From CAYSPU01 sp964432995 (lineage in GTDB: Bacteria; Verrucomicrobiota; Verrucomicrobiia; Limisphaerales; JAHDYP01): 21,493 nt of DNA. Both the position numbers and the translations under genes were made by a program. Below are positions 15,202 to 21,493 of the stretch, piece by piece (positions within the stretch are counted from its first letter, which is position 1; each line of letters starts with the position of its first letter). The notes under the pieces were generated by a model that was not told the DNA's origin, ran no database searches, and saw only the letters and a list, made by a program, of their open reading frames with translations. The stretch is from positions 1 to 21,493 of the forward strand of contig CAYSPU010000084.1 in assembly GCA_964432995.1 (NCBI GenBank), in the 5' to 3' direction.

Positions 15202-18200
15202 ATGAACGCAAAGCCTATGAAAGCCAAGAACGCAAAGTCATCCTCCCACTCCGACCGGCCTCCGAAGCCGGCCTGGAAATCAATGTTCGCGCTCGCCCGG
15301 GCAGCCTGGCTCATGGTCGGGCTGTTGGTCTTGCCGACGGAACTGGTGGCGCAGGATCCCGTGATCACGCGGGTCGCGTTGGCGCCAGCCACCCCGGTTA
15401 GCCTGGGAGCCAGCATCACGCTCAGGGTCTTGGCCACGTCCACGAACCCGCCGCTCTCCTACCAGTGGCAATACAGTGCGACCGCTGGCGGGGCCCGAAG
15501 CGACGTGGCCGGCGCGACGTCAGCGCTGCTGCAGTTGACCAACCTGACGGCCGCACAGGCCGGGTACTACAGCGCCATCGTCTCGAACGCCGCGGGTGAG
15601 TTTGCCCTCAGCCGGGAGACCAACCTGGTCGTCAATCTGACCTTCACCAAGGAAACGACCGGACCCATCGTCACGGACTCCGAACCGTCGGCCACCGGCG
15701 CTTGGGGCGACTACAACAATGACGGGCTCCTGGACCTGTTCGTGGCCAATGCGGCCTGGTTAAGCGGAGGAGCCAGGAACTCACTCTATCTTTATCTGGG
15801 CGGCGACCAGTTCGTGCGCGTCACCAACGCGGTCACGACCGGCACCGGAGTGTCCTGGCACGGGCAATGGGCGGACTACGACAACGACGGAGACCTCGAC
15901 CTCTTCGTGCTCCATCCCAATTGGGCGAAGAACGAACTCTTCCGCAACGAGGGCGGAGGCGTTTTCACCCGCATGCCCAACGCCCTGACAGCCATCTGGG
16001 CGTCCCACGCCGACGCGAGCTGGATCGATCACGACAGGGATGGTTTCCTGGATTTGCTCGTATCCACCCAGAAAGACCCAATCGGCGGCAACCAGTCGCA
16101 ATTGAACGACTTCTTCTTCCGCAACCTGGCGGACGGCCGGTTCGAGCGGTGGACCACGAACGAGGTCGGGGACGTGGTCAACGACCGGGCCAGCACGTAC
16201 GGCATCGCTTGGTGCGATGTCGACAACGATGGCGATCTCGAACTGTATGTCGCCAACTACTATGGCGCGGCCTTCTTCTATCATCGTGCCCATGGGACCC
16301 TCCGGATGGAACCCTGGACCGCAGGGAGCCTCCCTGACGCGCGACCTTCACTCTGCGCGGTTTGGGGGGACTTCAACAACGACGGCTGGTTCGACCTTTA
16401 CACCACGGGNNNNNNNNNNNNNNNNNNNNNNNNNNNNNNNNNNNNNNNNNNNNNACCTTCCATCTCAACCAGGGAAATGGGCAGTTCGTGGATGCGACGG
16501 CGGCGTCGGGTCTGTCCTGGAGCGGCAAGGCATGGGGAGCTGCAGTGGGGGACTATGACAACGACGGGGATCTGGACATCTACATGCCCAACGCCTCCGG
16601 CCGGGACGTCCTCTATGCCAACCAGGGGGATGGCACTTTCACTTCCGTTGATGTCGGCTCGCCCCTGAGCGAGGGGGTGAGCGATGAGGTGTTCGGCTGG
16701 GTTGACTACAACAACGACGGTTTCCTGGACCTGTTCAAGGCTTGCGGCGACGGAACCCCCACGCCCAACTTCCTTTATCGCAATAGCCTTAGTGCCGCCG
16801 GTAACGCCAACCATTGGCTGAAGGTTCAACTGCGTGGCACCGCCTCGAATCGCTCCGCCATCGGGGCACGGATCTGGGTATCCGCCAGGATCGGCGGACG
16901 AGATGTCCGCCAGGTCCGGCAGATCATGTCGTCGTGCTACGGAGGAGGCAACATGGGCGGGCTGCTGGCCCACTTCGGCCTGGGCGACGCTACCAAGGTG
17001 GACTTGCTCCGCATCGAATGGCCCTCTGGCAATGTGCAGGAACTGACAGACCAAACCCCCGACCGACCACTGACCGTGACCGAACAAGGATTTGTCACTC
17101 CGACGCGGCCGTCGGCCAGCCTCAACGGCTCGGTGACGCTAACTCGGGTGGCGGTGTCCGAGGCCACCTACCAGTGGCGGTTCAACGGCGCGGACCTGGC
17201 CGGCCAGACCGATCGGATCCTGAACCTCACCAACCTGATCGCCGAACAGGAAGGCCGCTACAGCGTTGTGGCGTCCAGCGCGACAACGCTGATCACGAAC
17301 TTCGTTTATCTGCATGTGGACACGAACTTCACCAAGATCGCCGGCCTGCCCAGCGGCGGCAGCGAATCGGGGTGGGGCTGCAACTGGGTGGACTATGACG
17401 ACGATGGCGACCTGGACCTGCTTGTGGTCAACGGTTGTGAGGCCTCCCGCAACGAAACCAACGGTCTCTACCGCAACGATGGCCAGCTCGGGTTCACGCG
17501 CATGACCGGTGCCGAAGCCGGGCCCATCGCCACGGACGCCGATCGCTGGTTCACCGCTGCATGGGGAGACTATGACAATGACGGGAAGCTCGATTTGCTC
17601 ATCAGCTACCACGAGCACGGTACCAACACCCTGTACCACAACCTGGGGAACGGCACCTTCGAAGCCCGCACGCTTGGCGCAAGGACTACCGGAGGGCAAC
17701 CCGTCTGGGGCGACTTTGACAGCGACGGCTGCCTCGACCTGTTGCTGACTCGTGGTCAGAACACCGCAGTGACCAATCTGTTCTGGCGGGGACACGGTGA
17801 CGGAACCTTCACTCCCGTCACCCTCGGGAGTCTCGTGACCGAGGCTGGGAAGAGCGTCGCGGGCGCTTGTGGTGACTACGACAACGACGGCTTTCTGGAC
17901 ATCTTCCTGAGCAGGACGCAGGGGACACCCGACCAACTCTATCACAACAACGGGAACGCCAACCATTGGCTCATGGTGAAACTCGTGGGCACGCGCTCGA
18001 ACCGGGCGGCCATCGGCGCCAAGGTCCACGCCCAGGCCACGATCAACGGCAAGACGTTCTGGCAGATGCGCGAGGTCCCCGGCGGCAACCGATGCCAAAA
18101 CGACCTGCGACCGCACTTCGGGCTGGGCGACGCCACCAACGTCACAAGCCTGCAGGTCGACTGGCCCGGCGGGCCTTCCGAAACCCTCACCAACGTCACT

Positions 18201-18434
18201 GCCGATCAGATCCTGACGATCGTCGAGCCGAGCCTCGGCGGGGCGTTCGGGACTGACGGCAAGTTCCACCTGACGGCGTATGGGAACACGAACAGGACGT
18301 ATGTGGTCGAGTGGTCGGCCGACCTGCTGCAGTGGTCGACGCTGGCAACCGTGCCAGGCCAGGGTCCCTCGGCCATCGACGTAGCGGATGACACCCTGCC
18401 CGCGGCGCAGCAGCGGTTCTATCGGCTCAGGTGA
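15202..18434 (+). CDS. Large secreted Ig / FG-GAP (VCBS) / ASPIC-UnbV protein, interrupted by an N gap
   Basis: About 1,077 residues, predicted extracellular. After a basic N-terminus and a hydrophobic signal segment (ALARAAWLMVGLLVLPTELV), module 1 has an Ig-like domain (PLSYQWQYSATA, then AGYYSAIVSNAAGE), several FG-GAP calcium-loop repeats (GDYNNDGLLDLFVAN, ADYDNDGDLDLFV, CDVDNDGDLELYV, GDYDNDGDLDIYM), and an ASPIC/UnbV domain (NHWLKVQLRGTASNRSAIGA). Module 2 repeats the plan: Ig (ATYQWRFNGADL), FG-GAP (VDYDDDGDLDLLV, GDYDNDGKLDLLI, GDYDNDGFLDIFL), and UnbV (NHWLMVKLVGTRSNRAAIGA). The end (RTYVVEWSADLLQWSTLATV, then FYRLR) is a C-terminal style common in Verrucomicrobiota. FG-GAP repeats form beta-propellers; the ligand is unknown. 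The frame changes across 16410-16454, so the true gap length should be 1 modulo 3, for example 46. ATGs at 15217 and 15283 are alternative starts. Confidence 0.85.
16410..16454. other. Assembly gap (45 N)
   Basis: Forty-five Ns inside an FG-GAP repeat of the large secreted protein. Coding frames on the two sides disagree by one base, so the run length is an estimate. Confidence 0.95.
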
Positions 18435-18461
18435 TTCCTTGCGCCCCTCCGCGGTGTGACA

Positions 18462-18765
18462 TGTCCCGGAGGGACAACGGAAGGTAGCCGGGGGCCACGC
18501 ATAGCGTGAGCCCCCGGGAACAGAGCGACACCATGAGGACAATCCGCCCCGGCAGGGGCGGGGGAACGAAGGCTCCCGTTTTCTGGCGCCCCTGCCGGGG
18601 CTGGAGCGGAACAGGGTGGGTGATCTGGTGGACGGACATCCCGTGCGTGCGGCTTCCCCGCGGGGTGTCCCGCCATCGCTCTTCGAGCTTCGGCTGGGCG
18701 GGGCACCCCCGGCTACCGTCCGGTGCTCCTCCCGAGCATGCGTTCACACGCTCGCCGCGTGTGAA
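18462..18765. repeat. Cluster of consecutive GC-rich hairpins
   Basis: Five stems in series fill most of the 430-bp gap between the FG-GAP gene and the ATPase. TGTCCC/GGGACA is at 18462-18476. CCGGGGGCCACGC pairs with GCGTG-A-GCCCCCGG (18488-18517, loop ATA, one bulged A). CCCCGGCAGGGGCG pairs perfectly with its complement (18547-18560 with 18587-18600). GGGGTGTCCCGCC pairs with GGCGGGGCACCCC (18662-18674 with 18697-18709), with one G-U-type pair. TTCACACGC/GCGTGTGAA is at 18743-18765. No protein homology is seen in any frame. This could be a stack of dispersed repetitive extragenic elements or a structured RNA. The first stem may also terminate the FG-GAP gene. Confidence 0.7.
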
Positions 18766-18833
18766 ATATGCGGGCTAAGCTCGTGCCTTCGGACGTCCAA
18801 GCCTGCCGGGGTCAAAGACGAAACGGGATTGCC

Positions 18834-18870
18834 TTTCACGTCGTGAAATGATTTATTTCACGACATGAAC
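18834..18870. promoter_or_regulatory. Tandem palindromic operator overlapping the ATPase start
   Basis: Site 1 is the perfect dyad TTTCACG-T-CGTGAAA (18834-18848). Site 2 is TTTCACG-A-CATGAAC (18856-18870), a weaker copy. Their centres are 22 bp apart, about two helical turns. The two inner halves also form a perfect 10-bp inverted repeat, GTCGTGAAAT / ATTTCACGAC (18840-18849 with 18855-18864). The ATG of the ATPase lies inside site 2, so a bound repressor would also cover the start codon. Identification as an operator is inferred from symmetry and position. Confidence 0.6.
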
Positions 18871-20097
18871 GGTATTCGGCCACGCTGGTTTCGCCGCAAT
18901 CTGGAGTCCGCCCTCAAGGTCCTGCCCGTGACCGTCCTCACCGGCGCCCGCCAGACCGGCAAGACCACCCTGGCCCAATCCCTCCCGTCCCGTGCTTACT
19001 TCACCTTGGACGACGTGGGCGTGCTCGACCAGGCCGTGCGTCATCCCGACGCGCTGCTCAGCCGCCGTCCGGTGACCCTCGACGAAGTGCAGCGTACCCC
19101 GCCTCTGCTTCTGGCCGTCAAACGCGCGGTGGACGAGCGCCGGCGGGCGGGCGATTTCCTGCTCACCGGCTCGGCCAACCTGCTGCTCATGGACCGCGTT
19201 GCCGACACGCTCGCGGGGCGAGCCGTCTACCTCGAGCTACCGCCGTTCTGTCCGGCGGAGTGGGAGCAGCGCAAGGACGCCCTGTTTCCGCTCGACCGGC
19301 TCTTTGCGTCGGATTTCGATCTCGAGGAATGGCCCGTGGAGAAAGGGGACTGGCCGTCCTGGCTGCTGCGGGGCGGTTTTCCACCGGCGCTCGCCCTCGA
19401 GAGTCATGCGGACCGCGCCCTCTGGTTCCTGGCCTATGTGCAGACCTACCTGGAGCGCGATCTCCGCCAGTTCAGCGCCGTTTCCAGTCTCCCGGACTTC
19501 CAGCGTCTGATGGCGCTGGCCGCCCATCGGACGGGTCGGCTGCTGAACCAGGCCGATCTGGCGCGCGACGCCGCGCTCACCCATCCGACGACCCACCGGT
19601 ATCTGAACCTCCTGGAAACCGGCTGTCTCGTCACCCGCATCCGCCCCCTGGCCAGTAATCCTAACGTGGCTTTGGTCAAGACTCCCAAGCTCTACTGGAC
19701 CGATTGCGGCTTGGCGGCGGCGTTGGCGGGCATCAAGACTCCGGCCGAGGCCTCGGCGCGTCCTGATGCCGGGTTCTGGCTCGAACAGACCCTCTTCCAG
19801 TCGCTCCAGGCTTGGCGGGCGTTGGACCCGCTCCGGAGGAAACTGCATTTCTGGCGCGACCGACCCGGACGCGAAGTCGATTTCATCCTTGAAGAGGACG
19901 GAAAGCTCGTCGCCCTGGAGATCAAGACTGGCAGCACGGTCACCAGCGCGGATGCGGCCGGGCTCCGGGCGTTTCGCGATTCACTTCGGCGGAAAGCCTC
20001 CCTCGTACGCAGCGTGGTGCTGCATGCCGGCCAGGCCCGTCCCCTCGACACCGATGTGCTGGCCCTGCCGTGGGGGTGGATGGTGGCGGGCGAATAG
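18865..20097 (+). CDS. AAA ATPase with C-terminal DUF4143 region
   Basis: 410-residue member of the AAA_14/DUF4143 family (COG1373-like), widespread, mobile and of uncertain role. Seen: Walker A GARQTGKTT (residues 27-35), Walker B VTLDEVQ with D73 and E74, and a sensor-like FLLTGSANLLLMDR (about 98-111). The C-terminal half has a winged-helix-like stretch (LARDAALTHPTTHRYLNLLE). A PD-(D/E)XK-like signature follows: FWRDRPGREVDF with D339, then LEIKTG with E352 and K354, and SADAAGLRAF. Length is typical. The ATG sits inside a palindromic site and no ribosome-binding site is visible, so translation may be leaderless or weak. The stop directly abuts a sigma-gene remnant on the other strand, and hairpin-rich repeats flank both sides, suggesting acquisition by insertion. 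Confidence 0.9.
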   Translation: MNGIRPRWFRRNLESALKVLPVTVLTGARQTGKTTLAQSLPSRAYFTLDDVGVLDQAVRHPDALLSRRPVTLDEVQRTPPLLLAVKRAVDERRRAGDFLLTGSANLLLMDRVADTLAGRAVYLELPPFCPAEWEQRKDALFPLDRLFASDFDLEEWPVEKGDWPSWLLRGGFPPALALESHADRALWFLAYVQTYLERDLRQFSAVSSLPDFQRLMALAAHRTGRLLNQADLARDAALTHPTTHRYLNLLETGCLVTRIRPLASNPNVALVKTPKLYWTDCGLAAALAGIKTPAEASARPDAGFWLEQTLFQSLQAWRALDPLRRKLHFWRDRPGREVDFILEEDGKLVALEIKTGSTVTSADAAGLRAFRDSLRRKASLVRSVVLHAGQARPLDTDVLALPWGWMVAGE

Positions 20098-20099
20098 GC

Positions 20100-20147
20100 G
20101 TAGTCGCCCCAGTCCCGCAGTCGACGGATCAGTATCTGCGGGTCGGA
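20100..20147 (-). pseudogene. Remnant of a second sigma-factor gene, N-terminal end
   Basis: On the - strand this reads SDPQILIRRLRDWGDY. The stretch LIRRLRDWGD (20103-20132) matches LIHRLRDWDD of the intact sigma factor (14747-14776) at eight of ten residues and 25 of 30 bases. The match stops just before the ATPase stop codon, and the rest of the sigma gene is not seen on either side of the ATPase. It is too short for any function and is read as debris left by insertion or deletion. Confidence 0.6.
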
Positions 20148-20154
20148 GCTGTAA

Positions 20155-20532
20155 CGGGGTTCTGCGCAGGCAAAGCCAGCACGAGCCCCCGGGAGCAACG
20201 CCTCATGAATTCCCCTACCCACACTGGGATACCACTTCGCATGAAGGGTAGGGCGACCTCTCCGAGGGCGCCGCAAGTTACAGTCGACGAGTCATTTGCC
20301 TCCGGCGCGATGCGGAGACCTGCTCGCGAGATTCACTCGGAGCCCGCTCGCGAGTCTTCCTCGGAGTCACGCCCCACCAGTTTTCGGGGTAACCGATCGC
20401 GCGCCGGCAGGGGCGGCGGATCCTCCCGCGCCCCTTCGGGGCTCAGGCATGACAAGATTCACAGGATTGACAGGAGCTGCCCGGAAATGGCGTCACTCCC
20501 GCCGTCTCCATCCTGGCCATCTTGTCCGAATC
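20155..20532. repeat. Repeat debris between the ATPase and the kinase remnant
   Basis: No gene with homology is seen in this stretch. It holds GAGCCCCCGGGA (20183-20194) and CCGGCAGGGGCGG (20404-20416), both also present in the hairpin cluster left of the ATPase (18508-18519 and 18549-18561). It also has the hairpin GCCCC-TTC-GGGGC (20430-20442) and an AT-richer stretch with CAGGATTGACAGGAG. These suggest degraded copies of dispersed repeats. Confidence 0.5.
20319..20366. repeat. Tandem 24-bp duplication
   Basis: Two adjacent 24-bp units, 20319-20342 and 20343-20366, share GCTCGCGAG and TCGGAG blocks and differ at five positions. No coding or regulatory role is visible. Confidence 0.65.
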
Positions 20533-21493
20533 TCACTTCTTGGGGCAGAACCCGGGCGGGAGGTCTCTGGGCCACTTATCGAGGCCGGTGCGCTTGAGGA
20601 TTTGCTGGAAACGCGGCTCGGCTTGGAGATCCTCCCACGCCGGGTCCATCCGCAGACCGCCGGTGTCTTCGACGTGGACCAGGCTCTCCGATCGATCGTC
20701 GCACGCTTTCTCCAAAGCGGTTAGCGCTGCTTCCCGATCCCCCAGCGCCGCGTGGACCCGGGCGACGAAGTAGGGCTGCACATACGCGGTGGCGGGTGAT
20801 GGCTTCTCGAGTCGACGCAGCACCGCCAGGGCCTCCTCCCGTCGCCCCATCCGGGCGTAGGTGTAACCCTCGAGGCTCAACACCATCTGGTTGTCTTCGA
20901 GTTGCCCCGCCTGGTCCGCAAACGATTCCCACGCCGTCGGCAACTCCGGAAACGCCGCTGTGTCCCGCCCCACGCTGATCTCATACAGCAACTTCCCCAA
21001 ACTGTAGATGTCCCCAGTCGGCTTGCCCGGCCCCTCGGGCGGGACATACCCCGCCGTCCCCACAAACGACATCGTCGCGTCGATGTTCGCCACCAGCCCG
21101 ATGTCGGCCAGCTTGGGCACCCCGTTCACGAAGATCACGTTCGACGGCTTGATGTCCCGATGCACCAATCCGTGTCCGTGCAGGTGTTCGAGGGCCGTGG
21201 TCAGCGCCCGGCCGATCTGGAGGCATTCGGTGAGTGGCAGCCGGCCCCGGGTCTGGAGGTCGTGTTTCAGGGTGCGAGGGTGGTAGCTTCGGAGTTCGGA
21301 GCTCGAAACTCGGAGTTCGGGTGGAGTCTTTGCGGCCAGCGGACCCTCCCGTTTCAGCGATGACCGGACTCCAGACTCCTCATCCGTTACTCCAGCCGCC
21401 ACGGGATCGGCCAACTATATTACGTAGTAGTAGAAACCGGCGTGATCGTTGCGGCCGACATGGAGGATGGCGACCTGGCTGGGATGGGTGCGG
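20533..21493 (-). pseudogene. Decayed Ser/Thr protein kinase (3' part; runs off the right edge)
   Basis: Read from the window edge, the frame gives THPSQVAILHVGRND and GFYYYVI, then a TAG stop (21415-21417), then LADPVAAG. The stop falls where related kinases have the hinge glutamate of a YYVMELAD-type segment. Downstream are the catalytic loop HRDIKPSN, ADIGLV (in place of DFG) and GTAGYVPPEGPG, followed by DIYSLGKLLYEISVGRDT. The C-lobe is cut short: after FPELPTAWE the frame passes almost directly into TPR-like helices (ARMGRREEALAVLRRLEK, ALGDREAALTALEKACDDRS). About 20-30 residues with low-complexity character (TPPELRVSSSELR) are inserted after LADP. The nonsense codon and missing segments argue for a pseudogene. 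A TTG at 21412-21414 could in theory restart translation, but without the N-lobe no active kinase would result. Confidence 0.78.
21288..21321. repeat. Low-complexity insert in the kinase remnant
   Basis: GGAGTTCGGAGCTCGAAACT and adjoining bases are built from imperfect copies of CGGAGTTCGGAG and its complement. They encode ELRVSSSELR on the kinase strand, within a segment absent from related kinases. It looks like a small repeat insertion that kept the reading frame. Confidence 0.5.

Noticed and set aside
17139..18542. A 467-codon - strand frame opposite the FG-GAP protein
   Set aside because: The val/asp-rich pattern is the complement of the repeated DYDNDGDLDL codons.
1..21493. CRISPR arrays, tRNA and rRNA genes
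   Set aside because: No regularly spaced direct repeats, cloverleaf with CCA-type end, or rRNA signature words were found by eye.

Overview
The window is GC-rich, densely coded bacterial DNA. It looks like a scaffold from an assembly, because two runs of N (11199-11208 and 16410-16454) each interrupt a gene. I infer a member of Verrucomicrobiota, probably near Pedosphaera/Limisphaerales. The grounds are family style only: an ECF sigma factor opening with a WTLIHRLRDWDDQESW-type segment, a Ser/Thr kinase with ADIGLVA in place of DFG, a large secreted protein with Ig, FG-GAP and ASPIC/UnbV modules, a Tat-exported Gfo/Idh/MocA oxidoreductase, and intergenic regions full of GC-rich hairpins. No rRNA, tRNA, CRISPR array or transposase gene was seen.

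Left half, + strand (141-11508): a glycyl radical enzyme that matches trans-4-hydroxy-L-proline dehydratase (HypD) at every active-site position I could check; the RNA helicase HrpA, split by one apparent single-base deletion near 4794; a ROK sugar kinase whose ATG overlaps the hrpA stop; an orphan family-3 solute-binding protein; a Tat-exported Gfo/Idh/MocA protein lacking the usual EKP lysine; and a tandem pair of YceI proteins, one with a signal peptide and one probably a lipoprotein.

Middle, - strand (14812 down to 11713): an ECF sigma factor, a GmhA-like SIS protein and UvrC form a co-directional set that converges on the YceI pair. Strong hairpins lie in the convergent gap and in both gaps inside the set. 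A hexanucleotide repeat and a 16-bp inverted repeat lie upstream of the sigma gene.

Right part: a large secreted FG-GAP/UnbV protein built from two similar modules (15202-18434); a run of consecutive hairpins (18462-18765); and a DUF4143-type AAA ATPase (18865-20097) whose ATG lies inside the second of two palindromes spaced 22 bp apart. Immediately beyond the ATPase stop, on the - strand, is a short remnant of a second sigma gene of the same type as the intact one. After more repeat debris comes a decayed Ser/Thr kinase running off the right edge, with a stop codon at the hinge glutamate and an internal deletion. The right flank therefore reads as a degraded sigma/kinase region in which the ATPase now sits.

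Most genes are housekeeping or accessory metabolism. The parts worth most attention are the self-operator arrangement of the ATPase with its repeat-bearing flanks, the decayed sigma/kinase region, and the hairpin cluster.
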